Shown: positions 46,136 through 56,169 of the stretch, in pieces
How the letters are laid out: each line of letters starts with the position of its first letter
Position numbering within the stretch: position 1 is the first letter of the stretch
NCBI RefSeq assembly: GCF_002553505.1
Contig: NZ_PDCP01000009.1
Coordinates: 61,074 to 125,073, forward strand
From: Mycolicibacterium agri
Lineage (GTDB): Bacteria > Actinomycetota > Actinomycetes > Mycobacteriales > Mycobacteriaceae
Length of the DNA: 64,000 nucleotides
Reading direction: 5' to 3'
Program-made: the position numbers and the translations under genes
Notes under the pieces: model-generated
What the model was told of the DNA's origin: nothing
Databases searched by the model: none
Seen by the model: only the letters and a program-made list of their open reading frames with translations

Positions 46136-46171
46136 TCGGTCTGGCGCCAGAAGTCGGCGAGTAGCGCCAGG

Positions 46172-46279
46172 ATGCGGCCGCGGTGGTCAGCGCTGGTCGG
46201 CCAACGGGACTTCGCGCAGATGTGTGACACGATGCAGCGGCTGCTCGACGAGCTGGACCCCAAAGACGCGCGCGGCTAA
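46172..46279 (+). other. possible gene remnant or very small ORF
   Basis: An open frame of 35 codons ends with an amphipathic helix-like C-terminus (FAQMCDTMQRLLDELDPKDARG) resembling the end of a MarR-type or similar regulator. The frame stays open upstream through the hairpin and the aldehyde dehydrogenase gene without a sensible protein. It may be the surviving 3' end of a deleted gene or chance. It overlaps the kinase stop codon by four bases on the opposite strand. Confidence 0.25.
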
Positions 46280-47622
46280 TCAGGCGGCGGCAACCGCAGC
46301 CGCAGCCGCGCACCACCCAGCGGACTGGTCTCTAAAGACGCTGTGCCGCCGTGGATTTCGGCCTGCTGCGCTACCAGCGCGAGCCCCAGGCCGGAACCCG
46401 ACCGCGCCGCCGTCGAACCGCGCGAGAACCGGTCGAACACCGCGTCGCGCTCCTCCTCCGGCACGCCGGAGCCGTTGTCGTCCACGGTGATGTCCACGCC
46501 GTCGACGGAACTGATTGCGGTCAAACGGATTTCGGTGGCACCACCATGTTTCACCGCGTTGGTGATCGCGTTGTCGATGACCAGCCGCAGACCCGCGGGC
46601 ATGCCCACCATCAGCACCGTCGTCGGCGACGCCAACGACACCTGCAGGCCGGGGTAGTTGCGCATCGCGTCGTGGGCGGCCCGGTCGAGGAGTTCGGTGA
46701 TGTCGACGGGGACGAAGTCGTCCACGGTGGTCAATTCGCCCTGCGCCAGCCGCTCGAGCGCCGACAGCGTGGCCTCGATGCGGCTCTGGGTGCGCATCAC
46801 GTCGGCGATCACTTCCTTGCGCTGCTCGTCACGCAGATCCAACGTGTAGAGCACTTCGAGGTTGGTCCGCATCGCGGTCAGCGGTGTGCGCAGTTCATGC
46901 GACGCCACGGCCGCGAAATCGCGCGCCGATTCCAGCGCGGCCTTGGTGCGCTGTTGTTCGTCGCCGATTCGGGCCAGCATCCCCTCGACCGCTTCGGCGA
47001 TCTCGACGGCTTCCTGCACCCCACGCACCTTCACCTCTTCGGGGTTGGACTGCGCGTTGATCACCCTGGCCTGCTGGGCCAGCACCCGGAACGGGTTGAT
47101 CATGATCACCCACAGCGCCGAGGCCACCACCCCGGTGCCGATGATGACGCCGCCGCAGATCATCAGCACCCGGCGGTGCAGCTCGTCGATCCGTCGCTGA
47201 GTCTCGGCCAGCGGCGCACCGACCGCGATGGAGGCCGCGCCCGCGGTGAAGGTGCGCACCCGGTACTCGACACCGTCGATCGTCGTGCTGGCGTAACCGT
47301 TGTCGAACTTCGGCAACACGATGTCCTTCGGCACCGACACCGTCACCCCGTCGACGCGGGCGGTGCGAACCAGGCCGCCGTTGGCCGTCGGGTCAAGCCC
47401 CAGGTCGTCGGAGTTGCGCAGCAGCGAGCTGATGTCGCCAAGGCTGGAGACCGAGTCCAGCCGCCGGTCGAGCTGGCTGTACTGGTCGTTGGTCACGCCG
47501 AACCACACCCACGCGCCCAGGGTGATGACCAGCGCAACCACCGACAGCGCCGCGACGATGACGATGATGCGCAGCGACATCACGGGCGCCAGGATCTGGT
47601 AGAGACGCCTCAGCAGCGGCAT
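46276..47622 (-). CDS. PrrB-like sensor histidine kinase without adjacent regulator
   Basis: A 448-residue membrane sensor kinase. Two membrane helices (about residues 18-43 and 152-175) flank an extracytoplasmic sensor domain, followed by a HAMP linker, the phospho-acceptor H-box ASHELRTPLTAMRTNLEVL and the ATP-binding N, G1 and G2 boxes (DNAITNAVKHGG, VDDNGSGVPEEER, SGSGLGLALV). The catalytic half is very close to PrrB of M. tuberculosis as I remember it (RIEATLSALERLAQGEL is shared). No response-regulator gene is next to it; its neighbours are a convergent dehydrogenase gene and ctaD on the same strand, 47 bases upstream. Confidence 0.9.
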   Translation of the reverse strand: MPLLRRLYQILAPVMSLRIIVIVAALSVVALVITLGAWVWFGVTNDQYSQLDRRLDSVSSLGDISSLLRNSDDLGLDPTANGGLVRTARVDGVTVSVPKDIVLPKFDNGYASTTIDGVEYRVRTFTAGAASIAVGAPLAETQRRIDELHRRVLMICGGVIIGTGVVASALWVIMINPFRVLAQQARVINAQSNPEEVKVRGVQEAVEIAEAVEGMLARIGDEQQRTKAALESARDFAAVASHELRTPLTAMRTNLEVLYTLDLRDEQRKEVIADVMRTQSRIEATLSALERLAQGELTTVDDFVPVDITELLDRAAHDAMRNYPGLQVSLASPTTVLMVGMPAGLRLVIDNAITNAVKHGGATEIRLTAISSVDGVDITVDDNGSGVPEEERDAVFDRFSRGSTAARSGSGLGLALVAQQAEIHGGTASLETSPLGGARLRLRLPPPD

Positions 47623-47669
47623 GACGCCACCCGGTTCCGAAGAACGTGCATGGCGTCATCTTGCCCGAC

Positions 47670-49421
47670 TCAGCTTCGGTCGGGTTCAGCGCGCGGGCCG
47701 ACGCCCGCCTTCCTCTCACCTGCGTTAGCGCGCCAGCCGACGTGGGCCTCCGCACGCATTCGTTCCACCATGTGTGGATAGTGCAGCTCGAATGCCGGCC
47801 GCTCCGACCGGATCCGGGGCAGCTCGGTGAAGTTGTGCCGCGGCGGCGGGCAGCTGGTCGCCCACTCCAGCGAGTTGCCGTAACCCCACGGATCGTCGAC
47901 CGTCACCGGCTCGCCGTACCGCCAGCTCTTGAACACGTTCCACGCGAACGGCAACACCGAAATGCCGAGAATGAACGCGCCGATCGTCGAGACCACGTTG
48001 AGCGCGGTGAACCCATCGGTGGGCAGATAGTCCGCATAGCGTCGCGGCATGCCCTCGTTACCGAGCCAGTGCTGCACCAAGAACGTGGTGTGAAAGCCGA
48101 TGAACGTCAGCCAGAAGTGCAGCTTGCCCAGCCGCTCATCGAGCAGTCGGCCCGTCATCTTCGGGAACCAGAAATAGATTCCCGAGTAGGTCGCGAACAC
48201 GATCGTGCCGAACAGCACGTAGTGGAAGTGCGCGACAACGAAATACGAGTCGGTGACGTGGAAGTCCAGCGGCGGGCTCGCGAGCATCACCCCGGTCAGC
48301 CCACCGAGCAGGAACGTGGCAAGGAACCCGAAGGCAAACAGCATCGGCGTTTCGAAGGTCAACTGTCCCCGCCACATCGTGCCGATCCAGTTGAAGAACT
48401 TGATGCCCGTCGGCACGGCGATCAGATACGTCATGAACGAGAAGAACGGCAGCAGCACCGCACCCGTCGCGAACATGTGATGCGCCCACACCGCCATCGA
48501 CAGCGCCGCGATGCTGAACGTCGCATACACCAAGGTGGTGTAGCCGAAGAGCGGTTTGCGGGCGAACACCGGTATCACCTCGGTGATGATGCCGAAGAAC
48601 GGCAGCGCGATGATGTACACCTCCGGGTGCCCGAAGAACCAGAACAGGTGCTGCCACAACAGCACACCCCCGTTGGCCGGGTCGTAGATGTGCGCGCCCA
48701 GGTGGCGGTCGGCCGCCAGCCCGAACAGCGCCGCGGTCAGCAGCGGAAACACCATCAATACGAGGATCGACGTCACCAGGATGTTCCAGGTGAAGATCGG
48801 CATCCGGAACATCGTCATGCCGGGGGCGCGCATGCAGACCACCGTGGTGATCATGTTGACGCCGCCGAGGATGGTGCCAAGACCGCCGACGCCCAAGCCG
48901 AGAATCCACAGGTCACCACCGGCGCCGGGTGAATGGACGGCGTCGGCCAGCGGCGTGTAGGCCGTCCAACCGAAGTCCGCGGCACCGTTGGGCGTGATGA
49001 AGCCGGCCAGGGCAATCGTCGCGCCGAACACGAACAGCCAGAACGACAGTGCGTTCAACCGCGGGAACGCCACGTCGGGCGCGCCGATCTGCAGCGGCAA
49101 CACCAGGTTGGCGAACCCGAACACGACGGGCGTGGCGTAGAACAGCAGCATCGCCGTGCCGTGCATGGTGAACAGCTGGTTGTACTGCTCATTGCTCAGG
49201 AACTGCAGCCCCGGCATGGCGAGTTCGGTGCGGATGAGCAACGCCATCAGCCCGCCGATGAAGAAGAAGACGAAGCAGGCGACGCAGTACATGATGCCGA
49301 TCAGCTTGTGATCGGTGGTGGTGATCAGCTTGTAGACCAGGCCGCCCCGTGGCCCCATTCGCGGCGGAAAAGGACGTCGTGCTTGCAGTGTCGCGACCGC
49401 GGCGGATTCAATTGCTGCCAT
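47670..49421 (-). CDS. ctaD: cytochrome c oxidase subunit I
   Basis: A 583-residue heme-copper oxidase subunit I (aa3 type) with about twelve helices. Heme and copper ligands are seen in [28 protein letters not shown] (with the His-Tyr crosslink pair), WAHHMFATG and [13 protein letters not shown]. It is the catalytic subunit reducing oxygen to water. No other oxidase subunit gene is near; in M. tuberculosis the main ctaD lies in another place, so this may be a second copy. A DosR-like dyad lies about 60 bases upstream. Confidence 0.95.
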   Translation of the reverse strand: MAAIESAAVATLQARRPFPPRMGPRGGLVYKLITTTDHKLIGIMYCVACFVFFFIGGLMALLIRTELAMPGLQFLSNEQYNQLFTMHGTAMLLFYATPVVFGFANLVLPLQIGAPDVAFPRLNALSFWLFVFGATIALAGFITPNGAADFGWTAYTPLADAVHSPGAGGDLWILGLGVGGLGTILGGVNMITTVVCMRAPGMTMFRMPIFTWNILVTSILVLMVFPLLTAALFGLAADRHLGAHIYDPANGGVLLWQHLFWFFGHPEVYIIALPFFGIITEVIPVFARKPLFGYTTLVYATFSIAALSMAVWAHHMFATGAVLLPFFSFMTYLIAVPTGIKFFNWIGTMWRGQLTFETPMLFAFGFLATFLLGGLTGVMLASPPLDFHVTDSYFVVAHFHYVLFGTIVFATYSGIYFWFPKMTGRLLDERLGKLHFWLTFIGFHTTFLVQHWLGNEGMPRRYADYLPTDGFTALNVVSTIGAFILGISVLPFAWNVFKSWRYGEPVTVDDPWGYGNSLEWATSCPPPRHNFTELPRIRSERPAFELHYPHMVERMRAEAHVGWRANAGERKAGVGPRAEPDRS

Positions 49422-49442
49422 GGAGTCTCCCCAGGCGCTCTA

Positions 49443-49465
49443 GCCCTAACAGTTCACGCTAGGGC
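49443..49465. promoter_or_regulatory. inverted repeat in the ctaD leader
   Basis: GCCCTA (49443-49448) and TAGGGC (49460-49465) are perfect inverted arms around an 11-base spacer, about 22 bases before the ctaD start. It may be an operator or a hairpin in the mRNA leader. Confidence 0.4.
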
Positions 49466-49482
49466 GGCGCCGGGGTGCGGCG

Positions 49483-49500
49483 TAGGGCCGAAAGTCCCTA
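49483..49500 (-). promoter_or_regulatory. DosR/DevR-like box upstream of ctaD
   Basis: Read toward ctaD the site is TAGGGACTTTCGGCCCTA, an 18-bp dyad with GGGACT and GGCCC halves like the mycobacterial dormancy-regulator boxes. Its flanks extend the symmetry by one base each side (49482-49501). It lies about 60 bases before the ctaD ATG and just beyond the stop codon of the upstream gene. Confidence 0.5.
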
Positions 49501-49507
49501 CCGAACC

Positions 49508-50233
49508 TCAGTGGTGCGCGAGCCGATCGCGACGACCGAACAAGCCACCGAAGCGACGGCGTTCACGGACCGGTTCGACGCCCTCGTGCCTGCCGTCGGC
49601 CGGAACGTCCACCGGGGCGTTCATTGCAGCATCCGTCCGCGACCCGACGGCGGCATTCGTGTGGCCGCCCACCGGGTGCACCTCAGTCACCTCGTCGGAC
49701 GGAGCCGGTTCGACGGTCGTCATCGGGGCGCGGGTGCGCTCCGCATACCGGACGTCGCGGGCGCTGCGAACCGACAACCGGCCCAGCGCCATCGCGCCGA
49801 GGAAGATGATCAGTGCGCCGAGCCCGTAGAAGTACGCCAGGTCCAGGGCGACCGCCTTGGTCTCGGTCGAGGCGACGGGCGTACCCGCATCGCCGAGGCC
49901 CAACGGTCCGGCCAACGCCCTGCCGACGACGAACCACGCGCCGGCCAGCACGGCCAGCCAGCCGCCGAGCATCGCCGTGAACCTGTTGCGGGACACCAGC
50001 AGCAGGAAGCCACCGACCACGGCCGCGGCGCCGGGCAGCACCTCGAGCCAGCCACGGCCCGTTGTCCATGCCCATTCCCGGTCGGGGGTGAAGGCGAAAT
50101 CGAAAAGCGGGCCGACGAACGGGATGAGCGCACCCCAGGCGCCCAGCAGAATCAGTAGAAAACCACTCAGCGCGCCACGGCTGCGGGGCATATGCATCCG
50201 CCCGCCACCAGCGCGAACACGCGTGTCAGTCAT
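49508..50233 (-). CDS. membrane protein of unknown function
   Basis: A 241-residue protein from the ATG at 50233, with GAGGAGG seven bases upstream. About four hydrophobic helices occupy residues 20-165 (GALSGFLLILLGAWGALIPF, LEVLPGAAAVVGGFLLLV, MLGGWLAVLAGAWFVVG, LAYFYGLGALIIFLGAMAL), followed by a soluble, charged tail ending GGLFGRRDRLAHH. I do not recognise a named function. It lies upstream of ctaD on the same strand and may share its regulation. Confidence 0.75.
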   Translation of the reverse strand: MTDTRVRAGGGRMHMPRSRGALSGFLLILLGAWGALIPFVGPLFDFAFTPDREWAWTTGRGWLEVLPGAAAVVGGFLLLVSRNRFTAMLGGWLAVLAGAWFVVGRALAGPLGLGDAGTPVASTETKAVALDLAYFYGLGALIIFLGAMALGRLSVRSARDVRYAERTRAPMTTVEPAPSDEVTEVHPVGGHTNAAVGSRTDAAMNAPVDVPADGRHEGVEPVRERRRFGGLFGRRDRLAHH

Positions 50234-50327
50234 TGTTGCCTCCTCGGTCCCCGACGGGATACCCCGACCGGCGGCGGAGTACCCCACCCACCGAAACGGA
50301 AACCGGCGGCTCACTAGGGTGGCGGGC

Positions 50328-50954
50328 ATGCGGCCCGACAGCGACCACGTGCGGCAGGTGCTGGCCGATGCATGGGAGCGCTGGGCAACTCGATGCGGTG
50401 AGCTGACCGCGGAGCAGTGGTCGACCCGGACCCGCTGCCCCGGCTGGGACGTCCGCGCGCTCGTCGCTCATCTGTGCCCGGATAAGGCGATGTTCGATCA
50501 GCTCAACGCGGCGATCATCGACGGGCCCGCCTCGGTCACCGACCCGGCCGCCCTGCTGCGGCGGTTCAACGAGCCAGGCGGCGTCGCACACACCACGGCC
50601 GACGACCTCGCCGAGCGCGCCGTCGCCGACGCCGGCTCGCTGACTGCCCCGGCCGCCACGGCCAGGTTCGCCGAGTGCGCGCGCATCGTGCGCGAGACGC
50701 CGATGCCGCAGCAGACGGTGATTCGCTACCCGGTCGTCGAGAGCACGACGCTGGCCGTGGTGGCCGAGGTCGCGCTGATGGAGGCGACGGTGCACCTGCT
50801 CGATCTCGCAGACGCCGTCGGCGGCGTCGACCCGTCGCCGGACGCGCTGGCCATCACCCGTGATCTGCTCGTTGGGGTCCCGGACGCCGTCGCAGTCGTC
50901 GAGGTGTTAGCGGGTCGGACCGCCCCCGAAACGGCGCTACCGGCAATTCGGTAA
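50328..50954 (+). CDS. TIGR03086/DinB-fold protein, mycothiol-maleylpyruvate isomerase-like
   Basis: A 208-residue protein from the ATG at 50328. The early segment WSTRTRCPGWDVRALVAHLC is the family hallmark of the actinobacterial DinB/maleylpyruvate-isomerase N-terminal domain, with a likely metal ligand His at residue 48; a second His lies in MEATVHLLDLADAVG. Characterised relatives use mycothiol or bind zinc, but most have unknown substrates. It is divergent from the membrane protein gene and 39 bases before the GGDEF gene. Confidence 0.8.
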   Translation: MRPDSDHVRQVLADAWERWATRCGELTAEQWSTRTRCPGWDVRALVAHLCPDKAMFDQLNAAIIDGPASVTDPAALLRRFNEPGGVAHTTADDLAERAVADAGSLTAPAATARFAECARIVRETPMPQQTVIRYPVVESTTLAVVAEVALMEATVHLLDLADAVGGVDPSPDALAITRDLLVGVPDAVAVVEVLAGRTAPETALPAIR

Positions 50955-50984
50955 TTGCTGCCCATGTGACCAGCAAACCCGATC

Positions 50985-50990
50985 TAGACT
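50985..50990 (+). promoter_or_regulatory. -10 box placing transcription start at the GGDEF start codon
   Basis: TAGACT fits the mycobacterial -10 consensus and ends six bases before the GTG at 50997, the spacing expected when the start codon is the first transcribed base. No ribosome binding site is seen and no good -35 box is clear. Confidence 0.4.
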
Positions 50991-50996
50991 GCTGTG

Positions 50997-52100
50997 GTGG
51001 GCTGGCGTCAGTGGTGGGAAGAACCGACTCATTACCGATGGCTGACCGACTACCTGGTCTATCGCAAGCTCGGCAGCTTTGCCCGTCGCGTCATCGCGAT
51101 GGTGGTGCTCGCCATGGGCGCGATCCCGTTTCTGATCATGTTGACCCCGGTCGGGGCAAACACCGCCATCGGCCGCGCCGCCACCGTGGCGTTGGCGATC
51201 TGTACTACCGGAATGGCCTTGGTCTGGCTGTTTCGCTGGCCGACGCGGCGCCAGTCGCTGGTGTTCGTCTGGATATGCAATGCCTGCATCGCGGTGTCGT
51301 GCCTGGCCTACTCCGGCCCGGTGCTGTCGCTGCTGGGCAGCACCGCGTTCGCCGCGCTGGCCGGCTATGTGGCGTTCCTGCACACCAGTCGCCAACTCGT
51401 GTTCGTGTTGGCGACGGCCTTGGTGGTCTCGCTGATAGCGGCCACCCGGATGGCCGTGCACGGACGACCGTTTGTTGCGCTAGCTACATTGCTGATCATC
51501 GCGGTCGGCGTCATGGCCATCCCCATCTCGATGCACGTGCTGGTGCGCATGCTCGGCGACGAAGCAGCGAAGTCGCACACCGACGCGTTGACCGGACTGC
51601 ACAACCGGCGCGGGTTCTACCGCTCGACGCGTGAACTCATCAAGACCGCAAGCGCGTCGCCGGATCAGTACCTCTCGGTGATCATGGTCGACCTCGACCG
51701 CTTCAAACAGGTCAACGACACCCACGGCCACACCAAAGGCGACCGCATTCTGGTGGCGGTCGCCGACCGGCTTCGGCACACCACCCGAGGACGCGCTGTG
51801 CTCGCGCGCGTCGGCGGCGAGGAGTTCCTGGTCGCCGAGATGATCCCGCTGGACAAGGCGAAGGTGCTCGCCGAGCGGCTGCGAAGCGAGATCGCCGCCA
51901 TCCCCTCGGCTGCCACGGCGAGCGTCGGCGTGGCCAGCATGCGCCGACCCGATACGACCGGCCCGCAGACTCGGGCCCTGGTCGAAGGTGTCGTCGACGC
52001 CGCCGACGCCGCGATGTATGAGGCCAAGCGGGCCGGCGGGAACCAGGTGCGCCACGCCGAACGCGCTGCGGTGGGGACTTCCGGGCGCCACGGTCGATAG
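50997..52100 (+). CDS. membrane-bound diguanylate cyclase (GGDEF)
   Basis: A 367-residue protein with a six-helix N-terminal membrane domain (to about residue 185) and a GGDEF domain. The active-site loop is RVGGEEFLVAE, a functional variant of GGDEF, and the substrate-binding segment VDLDRFKQVNDTHGHTKGD is intact, so it should make cyclic di-GMP. I prefer GTG at 50997 over the GTG one codon upstream because of the -10 spacing. No EAL domain is fused. A degenerate paralogue lies at 61335-62471. Confidence 0.9.
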   Translation: MGWRQWWEEPTHYRWLTDYLVYRKLGSFARRVIAMVVLAMGAIPFLIMLTPVGANTAIGRAATVALAICTTGMALVWLFRWPTRRQSLVFVWICNACIAVSCLAYSGPVLSLLGSTAFAALAGYVAFLHTSRQLVFVLATALVVSLIAATRMAVHGRPFVALATLLIIAVGVMAIPISMHVLVRMLGDEAAKSHTDALTGLHNRRGFYRSTRELIKTASASPDQYLSVIMVDLDRFKQVNDTHGHTKGDRILVAVADRLRHTTRGRAVLARVGGEEFLVAEMIPLDKAKVLAERLRSEIAAIPSAATASVGVASMRRPDTTGPQTRALVEGVVDAADAAMYEAKRAGGNQVRHAERAAVGTSGRHGR

Positions 52101-52189
52101 CTGCTGAACAGACGTTCCATAGCGGCGCTCTCTTGCGCCGACCGCCGACCTGCAATTCACAGCGAACTGGCAGGCTTTTGTGGAACAAA

Positions 52190-52204
52190 GTTAGCTTCAC
52201 TAAC
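52190..52204. promoter_or_regulatory. inverted repeat upstream of the carboxylic acid reductase gene
   Basis: GTTAG and CTAAC form perfect 5-bp arms around five bases, in the AT-richer stretch 65 bases before the start codon. A TetR-type or similar operator overlapping the promoter is possible. The gap 52101-52268 has no other recognisable element. Confidence 0.35.
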
Positions 52205-52268
52205 GTAATAGTTCTTGGCGCAACGTCGCGTCCCCCATGTCTCTCCGCGATTTCTCAAGGACTGTTTT

Positions 52269-55200
52269 ATGTCGACCGAAACTCGCGATGAGCGGCTCGA
52301 GCGCCGCATCGCCAACCTGAAGGCCACCGACCCGCAGTTCGCCGCGGCACTACCCGACCCGGCGATCGCTCGCGTCCTCGCGACGTCCGAGGTGCGGCTT
52401 TCCCAGGCCGTCCGAACCGTTCTCGACGGCTACGCCGACCGCCCCGCCCTCGGCGCACGGGCCGTCGAGTACGTCGCCGACCCGGACACCGGACGTGTCA
52501 CGACCAAACTGCTCCCCCGTTTCGAGACCATCACCTATCGCGAAGTCTCGCGGCGAGCCCAGGCCGCTGCCAACGCCCTGGCCGGCGACCCGGTTCGTTC
52601 AGGCGACCGCGTCGCGATGCTGGGCTTCACCAGCGTCGACTACACGATCATCGACATCGCGCTGATCCAACTCGGGGCGGTCGCCGTACCGCTGCAGACC
52701 AGCGCCCCTGTCGCCCAGCTGGCTCCGATCGTGGCCGAAACCGAGCCCGCCGCAGTCGCTTCCAGCGTCGACTTTCTCTCCGACGCAATCGAGCTCATCC
52801 TGGCCGGGCCCGCGCCGCAGCGGCTGGTGGTATTCGACTATCACCCACAGGTCGACGATCACCGTGACGCCGTCGAGCACGCACGGGCGCGTCTTTCCGA
52901 AGCCGGCCTGTACACCCGTATCGACGTCTTCGCCGACGTTGTGGAGCGTGGCCGGAAACTGCCTGATGTGCCGTCGGTTTCGGTTGACGATCCCGACGCC
53001 CTCGCTCTGCTGATCTACACCTCCGGCAGCACAGGAGCCCCGAAAGGCGCGATGTACACCGACGGCATGGTCGCCGATCTGTGGCGTCGCGGCGCCAGGG
53101 CCAGCTGGGGCGATCCCGGCACGCATCCGTCGATCACCCTGAACTTCCTGCCGATGAGCCACATGATGGGCCGCGGGTTGCTGTACTCCTCGCTCGGCCT
53201 CGGTGGCACGGCGTATTTCGCTGCGCGCAGCGATCTCTCGACGTTCCTCGAAGATCTCGCACTGGTGCGGCCCACCCAGTTCACCTTCGTGCCGAGGGTC
53301 TGGGACATGATCTTCGCCGAGGTGCAGGCCGAACTGGACCGCCGGCCCGGCGAACGCGTCGAGGTGCTCGACGAGATGCGCCAGCGCCTGCTCGGCGGTC
53401 GTTACGTGATGGCCATGACGGGTTCGGCGCCGATGTCACCGGAGATGCATGGCTTCGTCGAAGAACTCCTCGACATGCACCTGACCGACGGCTACGGCTC
53501 CACCGAGGCAGGCGGCATCCTGATCGACGGCCTTATCCAACGACCGCCCGTGATCGACTACAAGCTCGCCGACGTCCCGGATCTCGGGTACTTCCACACC
53601 GACCGTCCGCACCCGCGCGGCGAGCTGCTGGTCAAGACCGACACCGTGTTCCCGGGTTACTACAAGCGGCCCGAGCTGACGGCGTCGATGTTCGAGGACG
53701 GCTACTACCGCACCGGCGACATCTTCGCCGAGGTCGGGCCCGACCAGCTGGTGTACCTCGACCGGCGCAACAACGTCCTCAAACTTTCGCAGGGCGAGTT
53801 CGTCGCGGTCTCCAAGTTGGAAGCCGTGTTCGGCGACAGCCCGCTGGTGCGCCAGATCTATGTCTACGGCAACAGCGCACGGCCGTATCTGCTGGCGGTC
53901 GTGGTGCCCACCGGGGACGCGCTGGCTCGCTACGACGGCGTCAACCTCAAAGCCGCCATCAGCCAATCACTTTCCGAGGTGGCCAAAACCGCCGGTCTGC
54001 AGTCCTACGAGATCCCGAGGGATTTCATCGTCGAGACGACACCGTTCACGCTAGAGAACGGGCTGTTGACCGGCATCCGCAAGTTGGCGAGGCCGAGGCT
54101 CAAGGAGCGCTACAGCGAGCAACTCGAGCAGCTGTATGCCGAGCTGGCCGACGGCCAGGCAGGCGAGTTGCGTGAGCTTCGGCAACGGGGAGCGGATGCT
54201 CCGGTGCTCGAGACGGTGGTGCGGGCGGTGGGTGCGTTGCTTGGATCGGCGGCCGCCGACGTGCGGCCCGACACCCAGTTCACCGATCTCGGCGGGGATT
54301 CGTTGTCGGCGTTGACCTTTGCCAATCTCCTCAATGAGGTCTACGACGTCGAGGTACCCGTCGGTGTCATCGTCAGCCCGGCCAACGACCTGGCGGCGCT
54401 GGCGGCCTACATCGAGGCGCAGCGGCAGCCCGGCAGCAAGCGGCCCACGTTCGCCGCTGTGCACGGACGGGGCGCCACGCAGGTGCATGCCCGTGATCTG
54501 GCGCTGGAGGTGTTCATCGATGCGCAAACGCTGGCCGCGGCCCCGTCGCTGCCGGGGCCCAGCGCCGAGGTGCGCACGGTATTGCTCACCGGCGCTACCG
54601 GTTTCCTCGGTCGCTACCTGGCCTTGGAGTGGCTGAAGCGGATGGATCTCGTCGGCGGCAAGGTGATCTGCCTGGTTCGGGCCAAGGACGACGGGGCGGC
54701 TCGGGAGCGGCTCGACAAGGTCTTCGACAGCGGCGACCCCGAACTGCTGCGCCTCTATCGTGGTCTGGCCGAGGACCATCTCGAGGTCCTCGCCGGCGAC
54801 AAGGGTGAGGCCGATCTCGGGCTGGATGCGCAGACGTGGCAGCGGCTCGCCGACACGGTCGATCTCATCGTCGACCCGGCGGCTCTTGTCAACCACGTGC
54901 TTCCCTACGAGCAGCTGTTCGGCCCGAACGTCGTCGGCACCGCCGAGCTGATCCGCATCGCGATCACCACCCGGCTCAAGCCGTTCGCCTATGTGTCGAC
55001 GATCGGCGTCGCTGCCGGCATCGAACCGCAGAAGTTCGTCGAGGACGCCGATATTCGCGTCATCAGCGCCACGCGCAGCATCGACGACAGCTACGCCAAC
55101 GGCTATTCGAACAGCAAGTGGGCAGGCGAGGTTCTGCTGCGCGAAGCCCACGACCTGTGCGGGCTGCCGGTGTCGGTGTTCCGCTGCGACATGATCCTCG

Positions 55201-55763
55201 CCGACACCACCTACGCCGGTCAGCTGAACGTGCCCGACATGTTCACCCGCATGATCCTCAGCCTTGTCGCGACCGGCATCGCGCCCGAATCGTTCTACGA
55301 GACCGACGCCAACGGCAACCGTCAGCGGTCCCATTACGACGGTCTGCCGGTGGAATTCATCGCCGAGGCGATCTCGACACTGGGCGCCGACGTGGCCGAC
55401 GGGTTCGAGACCTACCACGTCATGAACCCGTACGACGACGGCATCGGCCTCGACGAGTTCGTCGACTGGCTGATCTCGGCCGGCTACCGCATCGAGCGGG
55501 TGGGCGATTACGCCACATGGCTGAGCCGGTTCGAGACCGCGATTCGCGCATTGCCGGACCGGCAGCGGCAGGCGTCGCTGCTGCCGCTGCTGCACAACTA
55601 TCAGCGGCCCCAGACGCCGATCTGCGGGTCGGTCGCCCCGACCGACCGCTTCCGCGCCGCCGTGCAGCACGCGAAAATCGGTCCCGACAAGGACATTCCG
55701 CACGTCACGCCGGAGGTGATCGTGAAGTACGTTACTGATCTGGAGTTGCTCGGGCTGCTGTGA
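52269..55763 (+). CDS. car: carboxylic acid reductase (adenylation-carrier-reductase)
   Basis: A 1164-residue multidomain enzyme from the ATG at 52269, reducing carboxylic acids to aldehydes with ATP and NADPH. An N-terminal adenylation domain (to about residue 640) has [25 protein letters not shown] and YYRTGDIF. The carrier domain has the phosphopantetheine Ser in GGDSLSAL near residue 678. The C-terminal reductase domain has the NADPH motif [13 protein letters not shown] near residue 773 and the YSNSK Tyr/Lys pair near 945. The length matches mycobacterial CAR/FadD9. It needs a phosphopantetheinyl transferase from elsewhere. Confidence 0.96.
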   Translation: MSTETRDERLERRIANLKATDPQFAAALPDPAIARVLATSEVRLSQAVRTVLDGYADRPALGARAVEYVADPDTGRVTTKLLPRFETITYREVSRRAQAAANALAGDPVRSGDRVAMLGFTSVDYTIIDIALIQLGAVAVPLQTSAPVAQLAPIVAETEPAAVASSVDFLSDAIELILAGPAPQRLVVFDYHPQVDDHRDAVEHARARLSEAGLYTRIDVFADVVERGRKLPDVPSVSVDDPDALALLIYTSGSTGAPKGAMYTDGMVADLWRRGARASWGDPGTHPSITLNFLPMSHMMGRGLLYSSLGLGGTAYFAARSDLSTFLEDLALVRPTQFTFVPRVWDMIFAEVQAELDRRPGERVEVLDEMRQRLLGGRYVMAMTGSAPMSPEMHGFVEELLDMHLTDGYGSTEAGGILIDGLIQRPPVIDYKLADVPDLGYFHTDRPHPRGELLVKTDTVFPGYYKRPELTASMFEDGYYRTGDIFAEVGPDQLVYLDRRNNVLKLSQGEFVAVSKLEAVFGDSPLVRQIYVYGNSARPYLLAVVVPTGDALARYDGVNLKAAISQSLSEVAKTAGLQSYEIPRDFIVETTPFTLENGLLTGIRKLARPRLKERYSEQLEQLYAELADGQAGELRELRQRGADAPVLETVVRAVGALLGSAAADVRPDTQFTDLGGDSLSALTFANLLNEVYDVEVPVGVIVSPANDLAALAAYIEAQRQPGSKRPTFAAVHGRGATQVHARDLALEVFIDAQTLAAAPSLPGPSAEVRTVLLTGATGFLGRYLALEWLKRMDLVGGKVICLVRAKDDGAARERLDKVFDSGDPELLRLYRGLAEDHLEVLAGDKGEADLGLDAQTWQRLADTVDLIVDPAALVNHVLPYEQLFGPNVVGTAELIRIAITTRLKPFAYVSTIGVAAGIEPQKFVEDADIRVISATRSIDDSYANGYSNSKWAGEVLLREAHDLCGLPVSVFRCDMILADTTYAGQLNVPDMFTRMILSLVATGIAPESFYETDANGNRQRSHYDGLPVEFIAEAISTLGADVADGFETYHVMNPYDDGIGLDEFVDWLISAGYRIERVGDYATWLSRFETAIRALPDRQRQASLLPLLHNYQRPQTPICGSVAPTDRFRAAVQHAKIGPDKDIPHVTPEVIVKYVTDLELLGLL

Positions 55764-55767
55764 CAGG

Positions 55768-56154
55768 TTAGGCCGCCAACGCCACCGCAAGGAGCACGAC
55801 CGCGATAAGCGGGAAGGCTCCTTGCGTGGCGGCGGCCCTGGCTTTGTCCCGGGCCGAAGCCAACAGAACCGCCGCGGCGGCCAGCATCGACCCCACCCCG
55901 GCGAACACCAACGCGGCGCCAACCCCGGTGTGCCCGAGGCATATTGCGACGATGCCGACCGCGGTGACGATCGCCAGGAACAGGTTGTAGAAGCCCTGGT
56001 TGAAGGCAAGCAGCTTGGTGGTTTCGGCCTCTTCGGCCGTGGTGCCGAACATTGCGCGGGTGCGCGGCGACGTCCACGTCAGCGACTCCATCACGAAGAT
56101 GTAGACGTGCAACACCGCAGCCAGCGCCGCGAAAATCAAAGCCGCCGTGATCAT
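55768..56154 (-). CDS. DUF1304 family membrane protein
   Basis: A 128-residue protein with four predicted helices. The family pattern is clear: LHVYIFVMESLTW near the start, then NQGFYNLFLAIVTAVG. Function unknown. It is convergent with car, four bases apart, and lies 15 bases after ruvB on the same strand, so it may be the last gene of the ruv transcript. Confidence 0.85.
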   Translation of the reverse strand: MITAALIFAALAAVLHVYIFVMESLTWTSPRTRAMFGTTAEEAETTKLLAFNQGFYNLFLAIVTAVGIVAICLGHTGVGAALVFAGVGSMLAAAAVLLASARDKARAAATQGAFPLIAVVLLAVALAA

Positions 56155-56169
56155 TACGGAACCTTCCGG

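Noticed and set aside
52187..52206. IdeR iron box upstream of car
   Set aside because: The GTTAG/CTAAC halves resemble the iron box but the spacer is five bases in place of one and the outer TTAG/CTAA parts are missing.
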